A stretch of 37,040 nt of DNA from Bacteroidaceae bacterium (GTDB lineage: Bacteria > Bacteroidota > Bacteroidia > Bacteroidales > Bacteroidaceae), in NCBI GenBank assembly GCA_024398405.1, contig JAKSJE010000014.1, positions 1 to 37,040 on the forward strand, in the 5' to 3' direction. The position numbers and the translations under genes were made by a program. Positions 7,817 through 16,633 of this stretch are shown here, piece by piece (within the stretch, counting starts at the first letter, position 1; each line of letters starts with the position of its first letter). The notes beneath the pieces are model-generated. The model did not search any database and had not been told where the DNA came from. It was given only the letters and a program-made list of their open reading frames with translations.

Positions 7817-8935
7817 CTACACCTCGGCGAAAGCCTGGACGAAGTTCTCAGCCTGCTCCAAGTCAAGCACAAGCGGCGGGAGCAAGCGAATCATGTTCTG
7901 CCCAGCCACACCGGTGAAGATATGCTTGTCGAAAAGCAGTCTCCTACGTTTGTCCGCGATAGGACGCTTATGCTCGATGCCTATCATGAGTCCTCGTCCG
8001 CGCACCTCCTTGACATCATCCGTAAGTGGGATGTTATGTAGCAGGTAGTCACCCACCATCCTGACGTTATCCATCAGCCTGGCCTCGCCGATGATGTCAA
8101 CGACAGCTATGGCCGCGGCCATAGCGAGGTAGTTGCCGCCAAAGGTCGTTCCGAGCATGCTCTTCACAGCCTTGAACTCAGGAGAAATCAGCACTCCACC
8201 CACAGGGAAGCCGTTGCCCATGCCCTTTGCCGTGGTGATGATGTCAGGGCGTATGCCGTACCATTGATGTGCGAAGAACTTCCCCGTACGTCCGAACCCG
8301 CTCTGCACCTCATCGAGTATGAGCACGACAGCGTGTCTCCGACAAAGTTCCTCAAGAGCCCGCATGAACTCCTCAGTAGGCATATTGATGCCGCCGCACC
8401 CCTGTATGCCCTCGACTATCACCGCTGCCACGTCGCCTCTGCCGACTTCACGCTCAACGGAGCAGATGTCGTTGAGAGGACAGAACGTCACCTTGTGACC
8501 AGTATTGAACGGCGACTGAATCTTCGGATTGGCGGTGACTGCCACTGCGCCGCTCGTCCTGCCATGGAAACTTTTCTCAAAGGCGATGACACGGTCTTTG
8601 CCAGTATGGAACGACGCCAGTTTAAGCGCGTTCTCATTCGACTCCGCACCCGAGTTGTCGAGGAAGAGAGAATAGTCGTCATAGCCAGACAGCCTTCCGA
8701 GTTTGTAGGCAAGTTCTTCCTGAAGCGGATTCCTGACGCTGTTGGAATAGAACCCTATTTTGTCAATCTGCTCCTTGAGTGACGCCACATAATGCGGATG
8801 TGAATGACCGACGGAAATCACCGCATGTCCCCCGTAAAGGTCAAGATACTCACGTCCCTCATCGTCCCAGATAGTACAGCCTCTGGCCTTGACCGGCGTG
8901 ACGTCATAAAGAGAATAAACATCGAATAACTGCAT
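7817..8935 (-). CDS. argD: N-acylornithine aminotransferase
   Basis: ArgD is a PLP enzyme that transfers an amino group from glutamate to N-acylglutamate semialdehyde, giving N-acylornithine. In the 372-residue product the class III aminotransferase features are clear: NSGAESNENALK (94-105) for the PLP phosphate, FHGRTSGA (123-130), LDEVQSGFGRTGKF with Asp208 contacting the pyridine nitrogen, and Lys237 in TTAKGMGNG as the Schiff-base lysine. Length is slightly short but complete. It starts two bases after the end of argC. ArgD-type enzymes often accept several N-acyl substrates, so it is compatible with the succinyl route suggested by ArgF'. Confidence 0.95.
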   Translation of the reverse strand: MQLFDVYSLYDVTPVKARGCTIWDDEGREYLDLYGGHAVISVGHSHPHYVASLKEQIDKIGFYSNSVRNPLQEELAYKLGRLSGYDDYSLFLDNSGAESNENALKLASFHTGKDRVIAFEKSFHGRTSGAVAVTANPKIQSPFNTGHKVTFCPLNDICSVEREVGRGDVAAVIVEGIQGCGGINMPTEEFMRALEELCRRHAVVLILDEVQSGFGRTGKFFAHQWYGIRPDIITTAKGMGNGFPVGGVLISPEFKAVKSMLGTTFGGNYLAMAAAIAVVDIIGEARLMDNVRMVGDYLLHNIPLTDDVKEVRGRGLMIGIEHKRPIADKRRRLLFDKHIFTGVAGQNMIRLLPPLVLDLEQAENFVQAFAEV

Positions 8936-8936
8936 A

Positions 8937-9914
8937 TTAGAATCTGTTTGCTTTGAGTTTGAGTCCTGTAGTCTCAGGAATGGAGAAGAGTATGTTCATG
9001 TTCTGCACCGCCTGCCCGGAAGCGCCTTTGGTGAGATTGTCGATTATGCTGACGATATGTACCTTAGTTCCATACCGATGGACAGACAGTACGCACTTAT
9101 TGGTGCCCACCACCATCTTCATGTCAGGATTGGCATCCACCACATGTACGAACGGTTCGTCTTTGTAGTATGCCTTATACAGGTCGGTCACTTCCTCCTC
9201 GCCGAGGTCGCAGTCCAGATAAACCGAAGCCATGATGCCTCGTGGGAAATCGCCCCTTACGGGGACGAAGTTGATGTTCCCGGTCCAAGAAGGAGCCAGA
9301 GCCTGAAGCGTCTCGCCTATCTCTCCTAAATGCTGATGAGTGAAAGGCTTGTATATGCTCATGTTGTTGGCGCGCCAAGAGAAATGAGTTGTCTCCTGCG
9401 GTTTCTGTCCTGCTCCGGTAGAGCCAGTGATTCCAGTGACATGAATCTCGCCCAGCCGGTCAGCCTTTGCCAAAGGGAGCAATGCCAACTGTATTGATGT
9501 GGCAAAGCATCCGGGATTGGCGACATGGCGCGCGGAGACGATATTCCGCCGGAACGCCTCTGGCAGTCCATAGACGAAGTCCTCGGCGTCAGCATGAAGA
9601 CGATAGTCGTTACTGAGGTCGATGATTCGGCCGTCATAGCCCCAAAGCAGCCCGTTGACAATCGCTTTTGACCTGCCATGCCCGGCACAGATGAACACGA
9701 CATCACAGTTGTCACGAATATCGTCGATGGCACTGTCATCACAGAAACAGAGGTCAGTGTCGCCAACGAGGTCCTGATGAACCATCCATACGGGATTGCC
9801 GGCATTGCTTTCGCTATGAGCAAAAAGCACCTCCGCCAGAGGATGGCAAAGAAGTATCCTGATGAGTTCGCCCGCCGTATATCCCGCCGCGCCTATAATA
9901 CCGGTCCTAATCAT
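8937..9914 (-). CDS. argC: N-acyl-gamma-glutamyl-phosphate reductase
   Basis: ArgC reduces N-acylglutamyl phosphate to the semialdehyde with NADPH. The 325-residue product opens with the dinucleotide-binding GIIGAAGYTAGEL (residues 5-17) and carries the active-site motif ANPGCFATS with Cys136 as the thioester nucleophile, followed by GITGSTGAGQKP. It overlaps argG by four bases (ATGA) and is followed almost at once by argD. Length is close to other Bacteroidetes ArgC proteins. No unusual features. Confidence 0.96.
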   Translation of the reverse strand: MIRTGIIGAAGYTAGELIRILLCHPLAEVLFAHSESNAGNPVWMVHQDLVGDTDLCFCDDSAIDDIRDNCDVVFICAGHGRSKAIVNGLLWGYDGRIIDLSNDYRLHADAEDFVYGLPEAFRRNIVSARHVANPGCFATSIQLALLPLAKADRLGEIHVTGITGSTGAGQKPQETTHFSWRANNMSIYKPFTHQHLGEIGETLQALAPSWTGNINFVPVRGDFPRGIMASVYLDCDLGEEEVTDLYKAYYKDEPFVHVVDANPDMKMVVGTNKCVLSVHRYGTKVHIVSIIDNLTKGASGQAVQNMNILFSIPETTGLKLKANRF

Positions 9915-11122
9915 TCAAAATCTTTTTCGAGTTCGTCTTTGTGGTTGGCGTAATAGACACGAAGCGGGGTCGAAGTGACCTTGATAAAGCCTTTGGCATC
10001 GTCGGAAGTCCAGCCTTTCTGCATCTCCCCATACTCGCCGAACTTTGTCTTGACGAGGTCGTTCCGCGACCTGACACCGACCGTCTCGAAACCGTAAGGA
10101 CGCATCAGCATAGTCACTTCGCCAGACACATTCCTCTGACTGGTGAGGAGCATGCTCTCCATGTCACGCATCACCGGTTCGAGATACTGGCTTTCGTGAA
10201 GGAACATCCCGTACCAGTTGGCAATCTGGTCCTTCCAGTACTGCTGCCACTTGCTGAGAGTGAATTTCTCAAGGAACTTATGAGCCGCGATGATGAGCAT
10301 CGGTGCAGCAGCCTCAAAGCCGACCCGGCCTTTGATACCGATGATGGTGTCACCCACGTGCATGTCACGTCCGATGCCGAACGGAGCGGCAAGTGACTCG
10401 ACTTTCCGGATTGCCTGGATAGGATCGGAGAACATCTCGAAATTGACGCCCACCAGCTGGCCTTCATCGAACTCAAGGACAATCTTTGCCTCGTCACTGC
10501 GAGTGACCTGCTTGAGATATGCCGCCTCCGGGAGCCCCTGCTCAGAATCGAGAATCTCGCCACCGCAGATGCTCGTTCCCCAGATACCGACATTATAGGA
10601 GTATTTCAGTTTGGCGAAGTCGGCTTTGAATCCATGTTTATTGAGGTAGTCCACCTCATACTGACGTGTGAGAGCCATGTCGCGAGTGAGAGTGATTATC
10701 TCAATGTCAGGGTCAGCGACGAGGAACGTCATATCGAAGCGCACTTGGTCATTGCCAGCTCCAGTAGAGCCATGAGCAATCGCATCGGCACCGATCTCCT
10801 TGGCATACTTAGCGATGGCAAGTCCCTGGAAGATACGTTCGGAAGAGACCGATATCGGATAAGTCCCGTTGCGGAGAACATTGCCATAGACCATATACCG
10901 AATGCACTTCTGGTAGTATTCCCTCATCACGTCAAGTGTGACATATTGTTTCGCACCGAGTTTGTAGGCATTCTCCTCGTTGGCCTTGAGCTGCTCAGCC
11001 GAGAACCCACCTGTATTGGCACAAGCCGCATAGACTTCATATCCTTTCTCCTTGGCAAGATACATCACCGTGAACGACGTGTCAAGTCCGCCAGAGAATG
11101 CGACCACAACTTTTTTCTTCAT
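9911..11122 (-). CDS. argG: Argininosuccinate synthase
   Basis: ArgG joins citrulline and aspartate using ATP. I place the start at 11122 (product MKKKVVVAFSGGLDTS..., 403 residues): the open frame continues upstream to 11224, but those 34 residues lie inside the carB 3' end, are not family-like, and the PP-loop SGGLDTS (10-16) normally sits near the N terminus. Other family segments visible are AHGSTGAGNDQVRFD and WGTSICGGEI. The gap to carB is 25 nt, and the stop overlaps argC. In Bacteroides, argG commonly follows a GNAT gene; here that GNAT is fused to the C terminus of the preceding CarB. Confidence 0.95.
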   Translation of the reverse strand: MKKKVVVAFSGGLDTSFTVMYLAKEKGYEVYAACANTGGFSAEQLKANEENAYKLGAKQYVTLDVMREYYQKCIRYMVYGNVLRNGTYPISVSSERIFQGLAIAKYAKEIGADAIAHGSTGAGNDQVRFDMTFLVADPDIEIITLTRDMALTRQYEVDYLNKHGFKADFAKLKYSYNVGIWGTSICGGEILDSEQGLPEAAYLKQVTRSDEAKIVLEFDEGQLVGVNFEMFSDPIQAIRKVESLAAPFGIGRDMHVGDTIIGIKGRVGFEAAAPMLIIAAHKFLEKFTLSKWQQYWKDQIANWYGMFLHESQYLEPVMRDMESMLLTSQRNVSGEVTMLMRPYGFETVGVRSRNDLVKTKFGEYGEMQKGWTSDDAKGFIKVTSTPLRVYYANHKDELEKDFE

Positions 11123-11147
11123 ATATTGTTCTTTTGTTTCAGTTTTA

Positions 11148-14100
11148 TTACTTCTCGTTTTTAGCAGGGTCATACAACATGCCTGTACAGAGACAGCGCT
11201 GGTTGTCATTGCGACATAGCACATCGTAATTGATACAACTTTCGCAACCTTTCCAGAATGTAGGATCGGAGGTCAGTTCGGAGAATGTCACAGGCACATA
11301 TCCGAGCTCGGTGTTGATCTTCATGACAGCAAGTCCAGTGGTCAGTCCGAACAGTTTGGCATCCGGGAAGCGGAGACGTGAGAGTTCGAAAGCCGTCTTC
11401 TTTATCTTCCTCGCGAGTCCACGCCCTCTGAACTCAGGTTTCACGATGAGTCCGGAATTAGCCACGAACCGTTCATGATCCCATGACTCAATATAGCAGA
11501 AGCCCACAAACTCGTTGTCGCAAAGCGCGATGATAGCCTTGCCCTCACGCATCTTCTGCTCCACATACTTAGGTTGACGCTTAGCGATGCCAGTACCGCG
11601 CACCTTAGTGGCATCCTCAATGGTCTTAAGTATCTCAGGCACATAACGGATATGCTTTTCGGATGCGACGGCAACCGTGATTACGTCTGCCTTATCTTTC
11701 TTGCCGTTCTCCTTCTTTTTCGCTGATTTCTCATACTCTTCCCATGCCTTGATGTGAATATCATTGAGTGAGATAGTGCAGAACGCATTGATAAACGCGC
11801 TCGCAAGCCTGGCATTAGTGAAAAGAGGTATGTTGGAGTCAATGGCAGTACGACGAATCTGGAATCCGTTGTCGAGTTCCTGATCTGAGTAGTTCTTCGG
11901 GATATTGATTACCATATCAACCTTATGCTGGCGAATGACGTCAAGCACATTCTCAGCGCCGTCGGGAGCCTCATGCTGCCAAGAGACCCTCGTGGACGGA
12001 ATGCCCAGTTCCTTGAGATAGCGATATGTGCCACCAGTAGCGAATATCTTGTAGCCATTGTCAACAAGTTGCTGGCAGGCGTCAATCAAGTCAGCCTTTT
12101 GCTTAGCAGTGCCAGAGGATATGAGGATATTCTTGTTAGGGACAGTGTTGCCGACAGCTATGGATGAAGTGAGAAGAGCCTCGCTGAGAGTATCACCGAG
12201 ACATCCGACCTCGCCGGTAGATGCCATGTCAACTCCAAGCAGCGGATCAGCATTGGAGAGGCGTGCGAACGAGAACTGTGATGACTTCACACCCACATAA
12301 TCAAGTTCGAACTCACTCTTCGCCAATGGTTCCGGATGTAGTCCGAGCATGACTTTCGTAGCAGTCTCGATGAAGTTGGCACGTAGGACCTTAGAGACGA
12401 ACGGGAAGCTGCGTGACGCGCGGAGGTTACATTCGATGACCTTGATCTCGTTGTTGTGTGCAAGGAACTGTATATTGAAAGGTCCGGAGATGTTCAGGGC
12501 TTGTGCGATGCTGCGAGCCATACGTTTGATCTTTCTGACAGTCTCGACGTAGAGACGCTGCGGAGGACATTGAATCGTAGCATCCCCTGAATGCACCCCC
12601 GCATACTCGATATGTTCTGAAATGGCATAGATAAGGACTTGTCCTTCATCCGCCACGGCATCAAACTCTATCTCCTTGCAGCCCGAGAGGAACTGGCTCA
12701 GAACGACGGGATGCTCTGCCGACACATCGGCGGCAAGTGAGAGATACTGACGGAGTTTATTCTCAGTATAGCAGACGTTCATTGCCGCGCCGGAAAGCAC
12801 ATACGATGGTCTGACGAGTACAGGATACCCCACCTCTTTGATGAAGTTCCTGATGTCCTCCATAGAAGATGCCTCCTGCCAGCGCGGTTGGTCAATGCCC
12901 AACTGGTCAACGATAGTAGAGAACTTATGGCGGTCTTCAGCACGGTCAATATCGACAGCAGACGTACCAAGTATATTGACTCCGTTGTTATGAAGTTGCA
13001 AAGCGAGGTTGTTAGGGATTTGTCCACCGACTGATACTACCACACCAAAAGGATGCTCAAGGTCAACGATGTCAAGCACACGTTCCAAAGTGAGTTCCTC
13101 AAAGTACAGTTGGTCACACATGTCATAATCCGTCGAGACAGTCTCAGGATTGCAGTTAATCATGACTCCACGATAACCCTGTTTCTGCAGTTCCTTAAGG
13201 CAATAGACAGAGCACCAGTCGAACTCAACCGAACTACCAATCCTATATGCTCCAGAACCTATTACGATTATGGACTTATGTGAAGTCTCTCGAAGAGAAG
13301 TAGTACAATTATCGTCCTGGTTGTATGTAAGATACATATAGTTGGACACATCCGTGGTCAGTGTCTCAATAGTCCCAAGGACAGGAACGATTCCTGACCT
13401 CTTCCTGAGTTTCCTGATTTCGTCAATTGTAGAGCCGACCGCATCCGCTATCTGTTGATCAGAGAAACCCTGCTGTTTTGCCTTTCGAAGCAATTCATCG
13501 GAAATATCCGCGGATTTCCTCATTTCCGACAGAGTGTTGACTATGTCATTAAGACGTTCAAGGAACCATTTGTCAATTTTGGTGAGTCGTTCTATCTCAT
13601 CAGTAGAATAGCCCGCCTGGAGTGCCTTAGATATGACGAAAATACGGCTGTCAGTAGGATTCCTAAGAGCCTCGGCGATATCATCGACCACAAGTTCCTT
13701 GTTGCCGACAAACCCATTCGCACCCTGTCCAATCATACGAAGACCCTTTTGAATAGCCTCTTCGAACGTCTTTCCTATTGCCATGACCTCACCAACAGAC
13801 TTCATGCTTGACCCAAGCAGACGTGAGACGCCATGGAACTTACTAAGATCCCAGCGCGGAATCTTGCAGATAATGTAGTCAAGTGAAGGCGGAACGGCAG
13901 CCGAGATGCAACGTTTCTCTGAATAGTAGATATCACTGAGTCCGTATCCCAGGCCGATTTTAGCAGCCACACATGCCAATGGGTAGCCTGTCGCCTTTGA
14001 TGCCAGAGCAGAAGAGCGGCTGAGCCGGGCATTGACTTCGATGACCCGGTAGTCACGTGGTTCAGGATTGAACGCGAACTGGATGTTACACTCACCGACG

Positions 14101-14921
14101 ATACCAAGATGCTTGACAATCTTGACGGCGAGATCACTCAAATACTGATTGTCCTCGTCACTCAAAGTCTGTGCCGGAGCCACGACGATGCTCTCACCTG
14201 TATGTATGCCCAATGGATCGAAGTTCTCCATGTTGCAGACGGTGATACAGTTGTCGTACTGGTCACGGACGACTTCGTATTCAATCTCCTTCCAACCCTT
14301 GTAAGACTTCTCCACCAGTACCTGAGGTGAGAACGAGAACGCTTTCGCACAGACATCAGCGAGTTCCTCGTCATTGTCAACAAAGTCGGAGCCAAGTCCT
14401 CCCAGTGAATACGCAGCACGGATAATCAAAGGATATCCAAGGTCATCCGCTGCCTTCTTGGCCTCGTCCATATTGACGGCCGGAAACGATCGGATAATAT
14501 TGATGTCTATTTCCTCAAGACGGTTCACAAAGAGCTCGCGATCCTCAGTATCCATGATGACAGTCACAGGCGTGCCCAGCACCTTGACTCCATATTTTTC
14601 CAATATTCCGTTCTGATACAGTTCAACACCACAGTTAAGTGCTGTCTGTCCACCGAAAGAGAGGAGGATACCCTGCGGCCGTTCTTTCTCAATCACTTTT
14701 TCTACGAAGAATGGCGTCACAGGCAAAAAATAAGTCTTATCGGCAATACCCTCAGACGTTTGGTAAGTGGCGATGTTTGGATTTATGAGAACAGAACTGA
14801 TACCTTCATCTCTCAGTACCTTCAGAGCCTGTGAGCCTGAATAGTCGAACTCTCCTGCCTGTCCTATCTTAAAAGCGCCACTGCCTAAGACAAGGACTTT
14901 CTTAAAATCTGAATTTTTCAC
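11148..14921 (-). CDS. carB: Carbamoyl-phosphate synthase large chain fused to an ArgA-like GNAT domain
   Basis: A 1257-residue protein, about 180 longer than a normal CarB. Residues 1 to about 1063 form a complete large chain: two carboxyphosphate/carbamate ATP-grasp halves (GGQTALNC and VGGQIPNNL segments, EVNARLSRSSALASKATGYP, ECNLRASRSFPFVSK) and a C-terminal allosteric domain (about 940-1040). Wording such as GQAGEFDYSGSQA, GIVGECNIQF, KIPRWDL and CNPETVSTD resembles eukaryotic CPS more than E. coli CarB. A Lys/Glu-rich linker (about 1064-1079) leads to a GNAT domain (1080-1257) with acetyl-CoA loop RGRGLA (1165-1170) and a tail with Cys 1226, 1229, 1236, 1243 and 1245. This domain resembles the stand-alone GNAT preceding argG in Bacteroides, proposed as the N-acylglutamate synthase. 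Carbamoyl phosphate feeds ArgF'. No carA lies in the window, so the glutaminase subunit must be encoded elsewhere. Confidence 0.93.
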   Translation of the reverse strand: MKNSDFKKVLVLGSGAFKIGQAGEFDYSGSQALKVLRDEGISSVLINPNIATYQTSEGIADKTYFLPVTPFFVEKVIEKERPQGILLSFGGQTALNCGVELYQNGILEKYGVKVLGTPVTVIMDTEDRELFVNRLEEIDINIIRSFPAVNMDEAKKAADDLGYPLIIRAAYSLGGLGSDFVDNDEELADVCAKAFSFSPQVLVEKSYKGWKEIEYEVVRDQYDNCITVCNMENFDPLGIHTGESIVVAPAQTLSDEDNQYLSDLAVKIVKHLGIVGECNIQFAFNPEPRDYRVIEVNARLSRSSALASKATGYPLACVAAKIGLGYGLSDIYYSEKRCISAAVPPSLDYIICKIPRWDLSKFHGVSRLLGSSMKSVGEVMAIGKTFEEAIQKGLRMIGQGANGFVGNKELVVDDIAEALRNPTDSRIFVISKALQAGYSTDEIERLTKIDKWFLERLNDIVNTLSEMRKSADISDELLRKAKQQGFSDQQIADAVGSTIDEIRKLRKRSGIVPVLGTIETLTTDVSNYMYLTYNQDDNCTTSLRETSHKSIIVIGSGAYRIGSSVEFDWCSVYCLKELQKQGYRGVMINCNPETVSTDYDMCDQLYFEELTLERVLDIVDLEHPFGVVVSVGGQIPNNLALQLHNNGVNILGTSAVDIDRAEDRHKFSTIVDQLGIDQPRWQEASSMEDIRNFIKEVGYPVLVRPSYVLSGAAMNVCYTENKLRQYLSLAADVSAEHPVVLSQFLSGCKEIEFDAVADEGQVLIYAISEHIEYAGVHSGDATIQCPPQRLYVETVRKIKRMARSIAQALNISGPFNIQFLAHNNEIKVIECNLRASRSFPFVSKVLRANFIETATKVMLGLHPEPLAKSEFELDYVGVKSSQFSFARLSNADPLLGVDMASTGEVGCLGDTLSEALLTSSIAVGNTVPNKNILISSGTAKQKADLIDACQQLVDNGYKIFATGGTYRYLKELGIPSTRVSWQHEAPDGAENVLDVIRQHKVDMVINIPKNYSDQELDNGFQIRRTAIDSNIPLFTNARLASAFINAFCTISLNDIHIKAWEEYEKSAKKKENGKKDKADVITVAVASEKHIRYVPEILKTIEDATKVRGTGIAKRQPKYVEQKMREGKAIIALCDNEFVGFCYIESWDHERFVANSGLIVKPEFRGRGLARKIKKTAFELSRLRFPDAKLFGLTTGLAVMKINTELGYVPVTFSELTSDPTFWKGCESCINYDVLCRNDNQRCLCTGMLYDPAKNEK

Positions 14922-14943
14922 TTTTCCGGGAATTTATATTTCT

Positions 14944-16008
14944 TCAATCATTATTGATGTATTCACAAATCCATTCACCCACCTCGGAAGTTGAATAGGT
15001 CCTCTCTCCCTCAATCTGAATATCGCCAGTGCGCACATTACCTACGATTGACGCATCAACAGCCTTTCTGATTTCCGACGCTTCGTCCTTGAGGCCGAAT
15101 GTGTATTCAAACATCATGGCAGCAGAGAGGATGGTGGCAAGCGGGTTGGCGACATTCTTGCCAGCGGCCTGAGGCCATGAGCCGTGGATAGGCTCATAGA
15201 CCGACGTATAAGTTCCGATCGAAGCACTTGGGAGGAGTCCCATTGAGCCAGTTATGCATGAGCCCTCGTCTGTGAGAATATCTCCGAACGTATTTTCCGT
15301 CACCATCACGTCGAAGAACCTCGGTTCCTGAATCATGCGCATAGACGCATTATCCACAAACATGAAATCTGTCTGAATGTCAGGATTCTGAAGAGCCATC
15401 TCCTGAGCCACCTTTCTCCACAGACGAGATGAAGCAAGGACATTCGCCTTGTCAACAACCGTAAGATGACGGTTACGCTGGCGCGCATACTCAAATGCGA
15501 CCTTCAGTATCCGCTGTATTTCGTTCCGGGTGTAGATATTCGTATCATACGCCATGTCATCACCTTCGTGCTTTTCCCCGAAATACATGCCTCCTGTCAG
15601 TTCGCGGATGCAGATGAAATCAGCTCCTCTAACGAGTTCTTCCTTCAATGGCGACTTATGCACAAGGCTATCGAACGTCTGAATAGGGCGGATATTGGCA
15701 AAAAGCCCGAGTTTCTTCCTCATAGCCAGAAGCCCCTGTTCCGGACGGATCTTAGCAGAAGGGTCGTTATCGAAGCGAGGGTCGCCCACCGCACCGTACA
15801 AGACAGCATCACTCTCCAAACACAATTGATGGGTAGCCTCAGGATAGGGGTCACCCACTTCATCAATCGCATGCGCGCCACAGATGGCGTACTGATATTC
15901 CAATTCATGCCCGAACTTATGACAGACGGTCTTCACCACATTCAAAGCCTGTCCCACTACTTCTGGTCCTATACCGTCACCAGGTAGTACTGCTATTTTA
16001 AGTTTCAT
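14944..16008 (-). CDS. leuB: 3-isopropylmalate dehydrogenase
   Basis: LeuB oxidatively decarboxylates 3-isopropylmalate (leucine) and, in the citramalate route, 3-methylmalate to 2-oxobutyrate (isoleucine). I choose ATG at 16008 ([17 protein letters not shown]..., 354 residues) over the upstream 16035, because it starts two bases below the leuD stop and places the GDGIGPEV motif at the expected N-terminal position. Family segments include [27 protein letters not shown] and [12 protein letters not shown], with the substrate-metal Asp in [13 protein letters not shown]. It is the last BCAA gene; carB follows after 22 nt, with no promoter or terminator I can recognise between them. Confidence 0.95.
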   Translation of the reverse strand: MKLKIAVLPGDGIGPEVVGQALNVVKTVCHKFGHELEYQYAICGAHAIDEVGDPYPEATHQLCLESDAVLYGAVGDPRFDNDPSAKIRPEQGLLAMRKKLGLFANIRPIQTFDSLVHKSPLKEELVRGADFICIRELTGGMYFGEKHEGDDMAYDTNIYTRNEIQRILKVAFEYARQRNRHLTVVDKANVLASSRLWRKVAQEMALQNPDIQTDFMFVDNASMRMIQEPRFFDVMVTENTFGDILTDEGSCITGSMGLLPSASIGTYTSVYEPIHGSWPQAAGKNVANPLATILSAAMMFEYTFGLKDEASEIRKAVDASIVGNVRTGDIQIEGERTYSTSEVGEWICEYINND

Positions 16009-16009
16009 A

Positions 16010-16633
16010 TCAATAATATGTTTGTTCTGTTTCAAATTGCTCTATCTTATCTTTGATTCCCAGAAGGAAATCAACATCATCAAGTCCGTTAATCAAACAG
16101 TATTTCTTATATGGATTGATGTCGAAGTGTTCACTTCTGCCTGTGTTCTTATCTGTGACAATCTGGTTAGGCAGGTCAACCTCAACAACAGCCTGTGGGT
16201 CTTTCCTTACAGAGTCAAAGAGTTGCAACTGAAATTCCCGGCTTACGATGACAGGCAGCACAAAGCCATTCATGAGATTGTTCCTATGAATATCCGCGAA
16301 CGATGACGAGATCACACATCTGACGCCATACCCGGAAATGGCCCATACAGCATGTTCACGTGATGAGCCTGAGCCCCAGTTCTGTCCTCCAATAATTATC
16401 TCATGCACACCTTCACGTGGTCTCTCAACGAAATCGGGTTGGTTAAGCACGAATGTAGGTATCGGTCTATCATCCTTATCGAACCTGAGATCATGCATGA
16501 ATCCGTTTCCGAAGAATTGTGGGTCACGGGAAGTCGTAGCCATGAAACGGGCAGGAATGATAAGATCCGTATTGCAGTTGTCTATGTCAATAGGCAGACA
16601 AGTGGATTGTATTACCGTAATTTTCTTATTCAT
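16010..16633 (-). CDS. leuD: Isopropylmalate/citraconate isomerase small subunit
   Basis: A 207-residue aconitase-C-like swivel domain. The motif [14 protein letters not shown] (around residues 82-95) is the substrate-recognition loop of LeuD. It pairs with LeuC to isomerise 2- to 3-isopropylmalate and, with CimA upstream, citramalate to 3-methylmalate. It overlaps leuC by four bases and leuB follows immediately, an arrangement giving matched subunit amounts. Length is normal. Confidence 0.95.
   Translation of the reverse strand: MNKKITVIQSTCLPIDIDNCNTDLIIPARFMATTSRDPQFFGNGFMHDLRFDKDDRPIPTFVLNQPDFVERPREGVHEIIIGGQNWGSGSSREHAVWAISGYGVRCVISSSFADIHRNNLMNGFVLPVIVSREFQLQLFDSVRKDPQAVVEVDLPNQIVTDKNTGRSEHFDINPYKKYCLINGLDDVDFLLGIKDKIEQFETEQTYY

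Noticed and set aside
11123-11147. Separate promoter between carB and argG
   Set aside because: No TTTG or TAnnTTTG elements at suitable spacing; the 25-nt gap looks like an ordinary intercistronic space.
11123-11224. Upstream extension of argG by 34 codons
   Set aside because: The extra residues lie within the carB 3' end, are not ArgG-like, and the PP-loop is already N-terminal when starting at 11122.
16009-16035. Upstream extension of leuB by 9 codons
   Set aside because: It would overlap leuD; the ATG at 16008 sits directly after the leuD stop and gives the family's usual N terminus.
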